From NCBI GenBank assembly GCA_026004675.1, contig BPJP01000001.1:434001-498000 (forward strand): DNA of 64,000 nucleotides. The letters are read 5' to 3'. A program made the translations under genes and the position numbers. This DNA is from Gemmatales bacterium (lineage in GTDB: Bacteria > Planctomycetota > Planctomycetia > Gemmatales > Gemmataceae). The notes under the pieces were generated by a model that ran no database searches, was not told the DNA's origin, and saw only the letters and a program-made list of their open reading frames with translations. Numbering within the stretch: the first letter of the stretch is position 1; each line of letters opens with the position of its first letter. This document shows positions 8,184 to 17,200 of this stretch, in pieces.

Positions 8184-9128
8184 ATGAAACCGTTGCGTTG
8201 GTTGGTCGTTGGTGTTCTGTCAGTTGTTGTTGGATGCAGCAAGCCTGCTGCTCAAAAGACGGCGGATAGCAAAGGACAAGAAGAAAACAAAAAGCCGGTT
8301 GCCTCCCAGACCATGAAACCGGACGAGGCGCTCCGTGCCATGACGGTGACGCTGGTCGTCGAGAATCGGCCAGAGTTGATCTGGCAAGCATTGCCGCCAA
8401 GCTATCAGAAAGACGTAAAGGACATCGTTTCGCAGTTCGCGGGCAAAATGGATGCCGAGGTATGGAACAAGGCATTCGCCGTCGCCCGCAAAGCGGTCGA
8501 CGTGCTGAAGAAGCAGAAAACAAACATCATCGAGCTGATAAAACAAAACCCTCTCGTGCCTCTCGATGAGGCCCAGATGACAAACGTTTCCGAACATTGG
8601 GATGAGGTCGTCGGTCTGCTCGAAATTCTGGTCAATAGCGAGTTCGCAAAATTGGAATCGCTGAAGGAAGCCGACATCGAGAAATTCTTGTCGGGGACGA
8701 TTAAGAATTTTATGAACAAGGCTACCGCAATAGCCAAGAAAGTGGATGATGCGGAAGCGAGCAAAAGCATCGAGAAGCTGAAGAATGCGAAGATTGAAGT
8801 GGTGAAAGCGACCGATACCGAAGCGACCGTGAAAGTCGATTCGGGAGAGGAGAGCCATGAGATTCAGATGGTAAAAGTCGATGGCAAATGGTTGCCAAAG
8901 GACATGGTCGATGCGTGGGAAGGGCAAATACGCTCGGCGAAACAACGACTCGAAGGAATCGATACCGAAACCGTACAAAAGTTCAAGCCAATAATCCTTT
9001 CGGCGTTAGACGCGGTGGAAAAAGGTCTCGATAAACTTGCGACAGCAAAGACGCCTGCGGAACTCGTTCAACGGGCGCAAGAGCTTGCAAGCGAGATCAT
9101 GCAAGCCGCTGGTCAGCCGCAGCAGTAG
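8184..9128 (+). CDS. Lipoprotein of unknown function, helical
   Basis: 314 residues. Signal with lipobox VVVGC (Cys18), then a Lys/Glu-rich linker and a mostly alpha-helical, highly charged body. Residues about 140-220 have repeated Lys/Ala/Glu helices (EKFLSGTIKNFMNKATAIAK), and a short beta section VDSGEESHEIQMVKVDGKWL suggests a SnoaL/NTF2-like or scaffold piece, which is only a guess. The Gln/Ala-rich end AAGQPQQ is typical of planctomycete lipoproteins of this kind. AAGGAA precedes the start. No family could be recognised. A strong terminator follows, so it is probably monocistronic. Confidence 0.75.
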   Translation: MKPLRWLVVGVLSVVVGCSKPAAQKTADSKGQEENKKPVASQTMKPDEALRAMTVTLVVENRPELIWQALPPSYQKDVKDIVSQFAGKMDAEVWNKAFAVARKAVDVLKKQKTNIIELIKQNPLVPLDEAQMTNVSEHWDEVVGLLEILVNSEFAKLESLKEADIEKFLSGTIKNFMNKATAIAKKVDDAEASKSIEKLKNAKIEVVKATDTEATVKVDSGEESHEIQMVKVDGKWLPKDMVDAWEGQIRSAKQRLEGIDTETVQKFKPIILSALDAVEKGLDKLATAKTPAELVQRAQELASEIMQAAGQPQQ

Positions 9129-9144
9129 AAGTTGGTCGTCGTCG

Positions 9145-9180
9145 CCGGCGTACCGAAGTGGTGCGCCGGTTTTGCTTTCG
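9145..9180 (+). terminator. Intrinsic terminator after the lipoprotein gene
   Basis: A 10 bp stem (CCGGCGTACC at 9145-9154 with GGTGCGCCGG at 9160-9169, one G-T pair), a 5-base loop and TTTTGCTTTC. It ends just before the thiolase start, so the thiolase promoter must overlap it, lie upstream of it, or the gene depends on read-through. Confidence 0.8.
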
Positions 9181-9193
9181 GGTTTGGTCTTTT

Positions 9194-10348
9194 ATGAACG
9201 CAGTGATTATCGATGGGGTGCGCACCCCGATTGGACGGGCTCACCCGGAAAAAGGCATCTTCCGCGACGTACGGGCAGATGACTTGTCTGCCGATTTGTT
9301 GCGTGCGTTGTTGTCGCGAACGAAACTGCCGGCGTCCGCAGTCGAGGATATCCACTGGGGCTGCGTCAAGCAGGAGAAGGAGCAAGGTTACGATGTGGCG
9401 CGGATGGCCGCGTTGATCGCTGACTTACCGATCGAAGTCGCAGGTGTGACGGTCAACCGCAACTGCGGTTCGAGTCTGCAAGCGATCAACCAGGCGGCAC
9501 ACAGTATCATGGCTGGCTGTGACCAGGTGTTGATCGCCGGCGGCGTGGAGCATATGCACCACATTCCGATGGAATCGGGATTCGATCCCAGTCCGCGAGT
9601 TTTTTATCGTCACAGCCCGGCTGTCTTCAACATGGGGTTGACTGCTGAGAATCTGGCACGCAAGTACAAAATCGACCGCCGAGCACAGGACGAATTCGCC
9701 CTGCGTAGCCATCGTTTGGCTGCCGAGGCAACCGACAACGGCAGATTCCAGAACGAGATTGTTCCGACTTGGGGGAGCGATGAAAATGGCCGTCGGGAAC
9801 GGTTCCAGAGCGATCAATGTATCCGTCGCGATACGAGCCTCGAGGCGCTCGCCGCTTTGAAACCCGTCTTTATGCCCGACGGCGGAAGCGTTACCGCGGG
9901 GAATTCCAGCCCCCTGAACGTCGGGGCTGCGGCGGTGTTGCTCATGGCAGAAGCCAAAGCAAAAGAACTTGGTTTGACTTCCATCGCACGGGTTCGGGCG
10001 ATGGCGGTCGCCGGCGTCGATCCGGCGGTGATGGGGATTGGCCCAGTCCCCGCCACACTCAAGGCTTTGGAACGAGCCAAATTAACACTCGACGACATCG
10101 ACCTGATCGAAATCAATGAAGCATTCGCCGCTCAGACCCTTGCCGTCATCAAGCTCTTGAAAGTGAACCCCGAAAAAGTCAATGTAAACGGGGGAGCGAT
10201 CGCCATCGGCCATCCGATCGGCGCCTCGGGAGCACGCATTGCTGTTACCTTGATTCATGCTCTCAGGCAACGAGGAGGAAGCCTGGGACTTGCCACCATG
10301 TGCATCGGCGCCGGCCAGGGCATCGCCACCATCTTCGAGGCGATGTGA
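9194..10348 (+). CDS. Thiolase (acetyl-CoA acyltransferase)
   Basis: 384 residues from the ATG at 9194, where [14 protein letters not shown] matches thiolase N-termini. The active-site nucleophile is Cys91 in [14 protein letters not shown]. The C-terminal base and proton-transfer residues are His340 ([10 protein letters not shown]) and Cys370 (MCIGAGQG). All catalytic residues are present and the length is normal. The enzyme joins or cleaves 3-ketoacyl-CoA in fatty acid oxidation or acetoacetyl-CoA synthesis; FadA- and PcaF-type uses cannot be separated by eye. The ribosome-binding site is weak. Its stop lies 8 bases before the tmk ATG, an odd pairing of lipid and nucleotide metabolism. Confidence 0.92.
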   Translation: MNAVIIDGVRTPIGRAHPEKGIFRDVRADDLSADLLRALLSRTKLPASAVEDIHWGCVKQEKEQGYDVARMAALIADLPIEVAGVTVNRNCGSSLQAINQAAHSIMAGCDQVLIAGGVEHMHHIPMESGFDPSPRVFYRHSPAVFNMGLTAENLARKYKIDRRAQDEFALRSHRLAAEATDNGRFQNEIVPTWGSDENGRRERFQSDQCIRRDTSLEALAALKPVFMPDGGSVTAGNSSPLNVGAAAVLLMAEAKAKELGLTSIARVRAMAVAGVDPAVMGIGPVPATLKALERAKLTLDDIDLIEINEAFAAQTLAVIKLLKVNPEKVNVNGGAIAIGHPIGASGARIAVTLIHALRQRGGSLGLATMCIGAGQGIATIFEAM

Positions 10349-10356
10349 GCGACACC

Positions 10357-10968
10357 ATGCGCCCTCCGTTCTTTTCGTTGGATGGCTTGGATGGCGCCGG
10401 CAAATCAACCCAATGCCGGCTTTTGGCCGACTGGTTGCGGCAAAAAGGCTGGATGGTCGTTACCTGCTCCGATCCTGGAGGTACCCAGCTGGGTGCCGTC
10501 CTGCGCGACTTGCTCCTCCATCAACAATTTCCTCTTTCGGTAAACACCGAAGCCCTTCTCTTCATGGCTAGCCGGGCCCAACTGACCGCCGAGGTCATAC
10601 GCCCCGCCCTCGAAGCCCAGCAGGCTGTCGTTTCCGACCGCTTCCTCCTTGCCAATATTGCGTATCAGGGATACGGCGGCGGACTCGATCCCGATCTCCT
10701 CTGGCAAGTAGGCATGCTTTCATCGGATGGCTTGCTTCCCGATCTGACCATCGTTCTGGATATCCCCGTCGACGTTGCCATGAGCCGCCGACATCCCACA
10801 CGACCTGATCGCCTGGAGAGCCGAGATCGCGACTATCATGAACGCGTTCGCAACGGGTTCTTGGCCGAGGCCCGACGCCGTCCCGATTCGATCCGGGTGG
10901 TCGACGCCCGCCTCGATCCTGCCACGGTTCATTCTTACATCATCGAAGAGGTCGAAAAGATTTTGTGA
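10357..10968 (+). CDS. tmk: Thymidylate kinase
   Basis: 203 residues from the ATG at 10357; an in-frame GTG at 10345 overlapping the thiolase stop is an alternative start. The P-loop GLDGAGKST is at residues 10-18. The DRF motif (SDRFLLANIAYQGYGGGL) and an Arg-rich LID region (RPDRLESRDRDYHERV) match Tmk. It phosphorylates dTMP to dTDP in DNA precursor synthesis. Length is normal. The Asp-Arg-Leu-Glu LID and Gly-Ala-Gly P-loop support thymidylate rather than adenylate kinase. It sits immediately behind the thiolase gene, and the 54 bp tandem repeat array starts about 110 bases after its stop. Confidence 0.93.
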   Translation: MRPPFFSLDGLDGAGKSTQCRLLADWLRQKGWMVVTCSDPGGTQLGAVLRDLLLHQQFPLSVNTEALLFMASRAQLTAEVIRPALEAQQAVVSDRFLLANIAYQGYGGGLDPDLLWQVGMLSSDGLLPDLTIVLDIPVDVAMSRRHPTRPDRLESRDRDYHERVRNGFLAEARRRPDSIRVVDARLDPATVHSYIIEEVEKIL

Positions 10969-11081
10969 GATTGACAAAGTGGATTCTTTGAAACTCGCTT
11001 TGGCGGCCTACCAGTGACCGGCTTTCTGAGCAAAGCGGGCGGCAAAGCTGCAGGTTGCGTGCCTTTCCAGCCCAAGGGAAA

Positions 11082-11422
11082 CACCGTCAGTTGACGGTCC
11101 GCTGGTTGCGCTGACACCACGACGCTCGTTCAAAACACCGTCAGTTGACGGTCCGCTGGTCGCGCTGACACCGCGACGCTCGTTCAAAACACCGTCAGTT
11201 GACGGTCCGCTGGTCGCGCTGACACCGCGACGCTCGTTCAAAACACCGTCAGTTGACGGTCCGCTCGTCGCGCTGACACCGCGACGCTCGTTCCAAACAC
11301 CGTCGGTTGACGGTCCGCTCGTCGCGCTGACACCGCGACGCTCATTCCAAACACCGTCAGTTGACGGTCCGCTCGTCGCGCTGACGCCGTGACGCTCGTT
11401 CGAAACACCGTTAGTTGACGGT
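11082..11422. repeat. Tandem array of 54 bp units with nested hairpins
   Basis: Seven units begin at 11082, 11136, 11190, 11244, 11298, 11352 and 11406, exactly 54 bases apart; the last keeps only its first 17 bases. Each full unit holds hairpin 1, ACCGTCAGTTGACGGT (6 bp stem, 4-base loop), and hairpin 2, GTCGCGCTGACACCGCGAC (6 bp stem, 7-base loop), then a CTCGTTCAAAA-like tail. Units differ by one to five bases. Changes at the hairpin 1 stem in unit 7 and the hairpin 2 stem in unit 6 leave G-U pairs on the + strand. There are no unique spacers, so it is not CRISPR. The motif recurs at 58496-58697. Confidence 0.95.
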
Positions 11423-11816
11423 GAACCAGATAAGTTGGATAAACTAGTTGGCTTTTTCCTCAATAATCCCAGCCGCGTCTCCGCGCGCACCAAGACGACC
11501 TCTGACGGCCCGCCTCGCTCGACGCGTCGCTCCACCGCCCGTGTCGCAGCGCTTCTCCAGAATTTTTCAGCCATTCGGAAAAACCGGCCCGAAAGCGGAA
11601 AATCCTTATTGTCTGATTCTGAAAAAAATCTGATCAGACTCGGTGAGGGACGGACAATCGACAACGGACAACTGTCTCGGTCTTTTTCACGTACATATGG
11701 CTCAAAGACTTTCGGGTTTTCGCTCGACTCTAGTTATTCGGGCGAATGATCATCGACGAAGGAAGTGAGGAAGCGACGCTCAGCTGCTTGCGTCGCCGTA
11801 CGAACCGCGATACAAA
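11423..11816. other. Intergenic region between the repeat array and the copper operon
   Basis: About 390 bases without a convincing gene. Frames open on both strands look like composition effects. A loose inverted repeat GTCTGAT (11611-11617) / ATCAGAC (11633-11639) flanks an A7 run. The promoter of the downstream metal operon should lie here, but no clear -35/-10 pair or MerR/CueR-type long palindrome was recognised. Confidence 0.4.
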
Positions 11817-12311
11817 ATGCTTATGGGGATTCGACGCTATCTTTCCGCTGGACTCGTGACAGCGACCGCACTGATGGTCGCTGTGATGGGCATTCCTCAT
11901 TTTGAGTGCCGTTGTCCAAACGGCCAGGTCATACCATTCTGTCTTGGGGGTATCCGAAACGAAAACATTTGCTGCTGCGGCAAAAATGCCGCCTGCTGTT
12001 GTGCGCGAGGTAACTTGCCAGAGACAGTGCCATCGTGTTCGAAGTGCGGCTGTCGGCAATGCCATCAAGCCAACTCCGACCGGACCGCTTGGACGAAAAA
12101 GCCCTGCTGTAACAAGACCTTTTCTCATCCCGAAGTTTTTGCCGGCACAAAGAAGGAAGCGGGCTGCAAGGATGGTCTATCGTATCCGTTGGCGTCACCC
12201 CAGCTGACAGCCATCGTTTCCGCCCATTTGACATTTCGTAGTTGGCGCCGCTCTTCTTCTGTTCCGCCTCCTTTAAACCGAGTCGTCCTTTTACAACGCT
12301 ATCTGATTTGA
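11817..12311 (+). CDS. Cysteine-rich exported protein at the head of a copper/silver efflux operon
   Basis: 164 residues; ATG at 11823 is an equally possible start. A hydrophobic N-terminal segment (YLSAGLVTATALMVAVMGI) acts as signal or anchor. The next ~80 residues contain 16 cysteines in clusters: ECRC, ICCCG, ACCCA, a CSKCGCRQC run and PCC. The tail is Cys-poor and Ser/Arg-rich. Such clusters would bind soft metals (Cu+, Ag+, Zn2+) or form disulfides. The adaptor gene begins 92 bases after its stop, so a metal-sequestering or delivery role next to the pump is a fair inference. I recognise no named family; it does not resemble CusF or metallothionein in order of motifs. Confidence 0.7.
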   Translation: MLMGIRRYLSAGLVTATALMVAVMGIPHFECRCPNGQVIPFCLGGIRNENICCCGKNAACCCARGNLPETVPSCSKCGCRQCHQANSDRTAWTKKPCCNKTFSHPEVFAGTKKEAGCKDGLSYPLASPQLTAIVSAHLTFRSWRRSSSVPPPLNRVVLLQRYLI

Positions 12312-12402
12312 TCTTCCGCAGCCAGGTTGCTTGGGTTTTCGTCCACGGTGCGCGCTCGGGCCGAGCGGGCCAGGTGCGTTGGTTTCTGCGGTGAGGTGGA
12401 TC

Positions 12403-14220
12403 ATGAGAGTTGGACGCGGAAAACAAGTTACGATCTTCGCATTGGTGCTGTTTTTTACCGGCCTGACGCTTATCTGGCTGAGTTTAGGCTCGCCTGCCAA
12501 AATCAGCGAACGGGTGGCAGGGCTGCTTGGTTTCGCAGACGAAGCGATGGGAGCAGAGGAAGCCGAGTTTTGGTGCCCGATGCATCCGCAAATCAAACGA
12601 ACCAACGCCAACGAAGTCTGCCCGATCTGCAACATGGCCTTGGTGCCGCTGGAAAAAGGCACCGCGAGCGAATCGGAAGCGGGGCTGGTCCTCACGGCAC
12701 GGCAGGTCCAGCAAGCGGGCGTCGTAACGGAAGTGGTGCGTCGACGGGCTTTGCAGCGCGAATTCGATGCCCCGGGCCGTCTCGATTACGACGAACGGCT
12801 TCTTCGGCACATCACCTGCTGGGTCAAAGGCAAGAGCCGAATCGACAAGCTCTACGTTCACTTCACTGGCGATTATGTTGCAAAGAATCAGCTTCTGGCC
12901 GAGATCTACAGCCCAGAATTGATATCTGCTCAGGAAGAGTTGCTGATCGCACTTTCCGAACCGTCTGGACGACGTCTCCTCGCCGACGCCAAGAAGAAGC
13001 TGGAATACTGGGGAATGCGTCCAGAACAGGTCGAAGAATTGATAGAGAGGCGGCAGATTCGGCCACGGATTCCGATCCCTGCCCCGATTCAAGGGACGGT
13101 TATCAAGCCGGCGGTGAGAGAAGGCGACTATGTCAACGAAGGCGACGTGCTTTTTCATCTGGCGGATCTCAGCCGACTTTGGTTGTTCGCGGACGTCTTC
13201 GAGGAAGACTTGCCGTATCTCGCTTTGGGCGAGGAGGTGACGTTCGAACTGCGCAGCCGGCCTGGGGAATCCTTCAGAGGCAAGGTCGCGTTCATCGAAC
13301 CGATCGTGCAAGCGGAAAGCCGAACGATCCGCGTTCGGATAGATGTCCGTAATGAGCGTATCGCTGAGCCGACATCGAGCAGTGTGCCGCCGTCGTGGAA
13401 ATTGAAGCCTGGGATGTATGGCCGCGTCCGTTTTACGGGCAACATTTTGCCAGTGGTGGCTGTGCCGGAAAATGCCGTGCTTTGGTCGGGCCGCCGCCGG
13501 GTCGTCATTGTGAAGGAAAGCGAAGGGGTGTTTCGTCCTCGCGAAATACGCCTGGGCCGACAATGGCTGCATGCCAGCGGGTCGAACAGAACCAAACAAG
13601 AGGAGCGAAACGATTTTGGCTTCGCCAGCAAGCGCTTCCATGAGGTCGCTGCCGGTCTTGTTCCCGGCGAAGAAGTCGTTACAGCGGGAGCATTTCTGCT
13701 CAACGCCGAGAGTCAGTTTCAAAACGTGCTGGCCAAGATGCTGCCAGCTGCGAGCGAGTCAGCGACACTCGAGAATGTAATCGGACCGACCTTGGCCAAG
13801 GCGATTCGCAACGTATTGGATGCGTACTATCGGGTCAGTGCGGCATTGGCGGATGACGACATCAAGGCCGCCGCGGATCATGCCACAGCGCTTGCCCGGG
13901 CCGCAAGCGCGTTGCGAAAGGACGCCGAATCGGAAAGGAATCGCCCACTGGCTGACGCTGCTCTTGTGCTCATCTCAAGAAGCGACGCCGTCCGTAAAGC
14001 GAAAAACCCGCGCGAAGCCCGCTTCGCCTTTGGCCGACTCAGCAGGGACCTTATTCAGTTGTTAGCGGACCACGGCGGCAAGACCCTGTTCGGCAAAGAA
14101 CTTTTCCTCTTTCGCTGCGGCATGTCCCAAGTCGGCTACGAAAACTGGCTCTGGTTCAGCGAAGAAAAACTGAACCCCTACATGGGTCGAAAGCGGGACC
14201 AAGGCAAGATGCTGACCTGA
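12403..14220 (+). CDS. cusB: RND efflux periplasmic adaptor (CusB/CzcB type) with HMBD and C-terminal DUF3347 domain
   Basis: 605 residues from the ATG at 12403 (GAGGTGG just upstream). Domain order: N-terminal membrane helix (about residues 7-28), heavy-metal-binding domain FWCPMHPQIKR...CPICNMALVPL (about 56-86), the adaptor body with lipoyl/beta-barrel parts (PAPIQGTVIKPAVREGDYV, LFADVFEEDLPYL, LKPGMYGRV), then from about residue 445 a DUF3347 domain ending RCGMSQVGYENWLWF...LNPYMG. DUF3347 is a copper-associated domain usually found as a separate protein or fused to CusB-like adaptors in Bacteroidetes and planctomycetes. The adaptor links the inner-membrane pump to an outer-membrane channel. 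The pump gene starts 74 bases later. Confidence 0.92.
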   Translation: MRVGRGKQVTIFALVLFFTGLTLIWLSLGSPAKISERVAGLLGFADEAMGAEEAEFWCPMHPQIKRTNANEVCPICNMALVPLEKGTASESEAGLVLTARQVQQAGVVTEVVRRRALQREFDAPGRLDYDERLLRHITCWVKGKSRIDKLYVHFTGDYVAKNQLLAEIYSPELISAQEELLIALSEPSGRRLLADAKKKLEYWGMRPEQVEELIERRQIRPRIPIPAPIQGTVIKPAVREGDYVNEGDVLFHLADLSRLWLFADVFEEDLPYLALGEEVTFELRSRPGESFRGKVAFIEPIVQAESRTIRVRIDVRNERIAEPTSSSVPPSWKLKPGMYGRVRFTGNILPVVAVPENAVLWSGRRRVVIVKESEGVFRPREIRLGRQWLHASGSNRTKQEERNDFGFASKRFHEVAAGLVPGEEVVTAGAFLLNAESQFQNVLAKMLPAASESATLENVIGPTLAKAIRNVLDAYYRVSAALADDDIKAAADHATALARAASALRKDAESERNRPLADAALVLISRSDAVRKAKNPREARFAFGRLSRDLIQLLADHGGKTLFGKELFLFRCGMSQVGYENWLWFSEEKLNPYMGRKRDQGKMLT

Positions 14221-14294
14221 GGAACCCTGCTCAAGTCCTTGAAGCCGTGAGCTTCAAGGCGTTTGGTCGCATCGAACTCTCGGAGGTCCCGGCC

Positions 14295-17200
14295 ATGATC
14301 GGCAAAATGATCGACTGGTGCTTGGACAATCGTTTTCTCGTCTGCCTGCTGGCAGCGATCGTCGCCTTGATCGGCGTTTGGGCGTTGACCACGATTCCGA
14401 TCGATGCCATCCCCGATCTGTCCGATGTTCAAGTCATCATCTATACGCCGTGGCCAGGCCGCGACCCGCAGACGATCGAAGACCAGGTCACCTATCCGTT
14501 GACGACTGCCATGTTGTCTGTGGCGGGAGTAGCGGATGTCCGGGGCTATAGCTTTTTCGGCTTCTCGTTCGTGTACGTGATCTTCGAAGACGGCACCGAC
14601 ATTTATTGGGCGCGCAGTCGCGTGATGGAATACCTGAACCAGGTACATGGCCGTTTGCCCGAAGGAGCGACTCCCCAATTGGGGCCTGATGCCAGCGGTC
14701 TGGGCTGGGTTTACATTTATACGCTCGAAGATACGCAGAACCGCTATGACCTCAGCCAACTCCGGGCATTGCAGGACTGGTACGTTCGCTACCGACTCAC
14801 CGAAGTCAAAGGCGTGGCGGAAGTCGCCAGCGTCGGTGGCGCCGTCAGGCAGTACGAGGTTGCCGTCGATCCGCACCGGCTGCTCTTGTACCAGATTCCG
14901 CTCGAAAGTGTCATCGCAGGCATCCAACGTTCCAATAACGACGTTGGCGGCCGGGTCGTCGAAATCTCCGAGACGGAGCACATGGTTCGCGGCCTAGGAT
15001 ACATTCGCAACACCCAGGATTTCGAACGGATCGTTTTATCTGCCACCAAAGACGGCACCCCCATCCTGTTGCGCGATGTCGCCGAAGTCCACATCGGGCC
15101 GGATATCAAACGCGGGTTGGCTGACAAGAACGGCCAGGGGGAGGTCGTGGCCGGCGTCGTCGTCATGCGGTACGGAGAAAACGCACTCGAAGTCATCGCT
15201 GCCGTCAAGGAACGACTGCGGCAACTGGCGGCCGGGTTGCCCGACGGCGTCATCATCCGCACCGCTTACGACCGCAGCCCGCTCGTCTATCGCGCCATCC
15301 ATACGCTCCAATGGACGCTTACCGAAGAGCTGATCATCACAGCGGCGATTTGTTTGATATTTCTCCTCCATTTACGCAGTGCCGCCGTCGCAGTCATCGT
15401 GCTTCCTTTAGGGATTCTGGTCTCGTTTATGGTGATGAATGTTCTAGGTATCAATGCCAACATCATGTCCCTGGCCGGCATTGCCGTCGCCATCGGCACC
15501 ATGGTCGACGCCTCGGTCGTCGTCGTGGAAAACGTCCACAAGCACAAGGAAAAGGCCCCGCCGGGAACGGATCACTGGCAGCTCGTCTCCAAAGCAGCCC
15601 GTGAAGTCGGACCAGGCTTGTTCGTCTCTCTCCTGGTTGTCACTGTATCGTTTTGTCCGGTATTTGTGCTCCAAGGGCAATCGGGCCGTCTGTTCAAACC
15701 GTTGGCTTACACGAAAACGTTCGCCATGGCGGCGTCGGCCTTGATTGCCGTCACCCTGATTCCCGTACTGGCAGGCTTTTTCGTCCGTGGTCCCATTCGT
15801 TCCGAAAAGGAAAATCCCATCAATCGTTGGACGATTGGTCTTTACCTTCCCGTTATTCGCTTTGCACTTCGGCACAAGAAGCTGAGCATGGCTATGGCGT
15901 TTCTGTTATTGGCTGCCTCTCAGCTGCCGTTGTTGCAAGTGGTTTACGGCAAATGGATCAAAGAAGATACCCCAGTTGTTGGACCTGCACTGCATGCGCT
16001 GTTGCGAGCGCCTTGGATTCAACGGCTCCAACTCGGCGAAGAATTCATGCCTCCCTTGCAGGAAGGCGACATCCTTTACATGCCAACCACCATCCCTGGT
16101 CTGTCGGTCACGGAAGCCCGCCGAACCTTGCAAATCCAGGACCGCCTCCTCGCCCAATTCCCCGAAGTTCGAGTCGTTTTGGGCAAAGTGGGAAGGGCGG
16201 ATACGCCTACTGATCCTGCGCCCCTGAACATGGTGGAAACGCACGTCTCGCTCCGCCCGCAAGAAGACTGGCCGAAACGACTGATTCCCAAGGGGTTCTT
16301 GAGAAAGCTGGCACACGACATGCTCGTTGACAGCACCCGCAGCGAATGGCTTGAAAGCAAGAACGCTGCTTTCACGCCGCAAGAGCTGGCCCAGGAAGTG
16401 GAAAACAAAGTGCGCTGGGAACTGAATCGGCAAACCCGCATCGAACTGGCGCAATATGTGAATGCAAACCTGGGCCAGCTGCGGCAAGGTCTGGACGATC
16501 AAAAACGAGAAGCCGAACAAAGTGGGCGGCCATGGACCTTCCGCGTCGATGACGAGGCTCTGGAAGACCGTTGGGCAGCCGACCTGCTCCACCATAAGAT
16601 GAGGCAAATTCGATCTGTTCTCCCCAAGCGGATCGTGCACCGGCTCAGCATCGAAATCGCAGACCGCTTCATCGAACGGGCAATAGTGGCATCAGGCGAC
16701 CGCGACAAGTTCGTCGCTTTTTTGCAGCAAAGGTGGCAAGGACGTCTTGCCGTCGACGCCATCCCCTTGGTCGCGACCACGTTTCATGAATTGACGGATG
16801 AAGAAATGCAGCGGACGTTGACCATCCCAGGCATGCCCAACTGGTGGCTGCAGCCGATCGAGACCCGCATCGGCATGCTGACGACCGGCATGCGCGGCGT
16901 CCTCGGATTGAAACTCTACGGCGACAACCTCGACCAGCTGTCGGCATTAGCCACCAGATTGGAAAAGGTATTAAGAGACGTACCCGGAACCGTCAGTGTC
17001 GTTGCCGAGCGGGCCATGGGCGGACATTATCTCGACATCAAAGTCGATCGTTACAAGTGTGCGCGACACGGTCTGAAGGTCGGCGACGTGCAGAGGATGA
17101 TCGAAACCGGGATTGGCGGCATGACCATTTCGGCGACAGTGGAAGGCCGTTACCGCTTTCCCGTGATCGTTCGCTACCCGCGCGAGTTGCGTGACGATCC

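Noticed and set aside
11082..11422. CRISPR array
   Set aside because: Repeats are 54 bases and directly adjacent with no unique spacers, and no cas genes are near.
11435..11749. 104-residue plus-strand frame after the repeat array
   Set aside because: No ribosome-binding site, no recognisable motif, and composition like non-coding DNA.
12484..13722. 412-residue minus-strand frame
   Set aside because: It is antisense to the adaptor gene, which has full family motifs; the frame has none.
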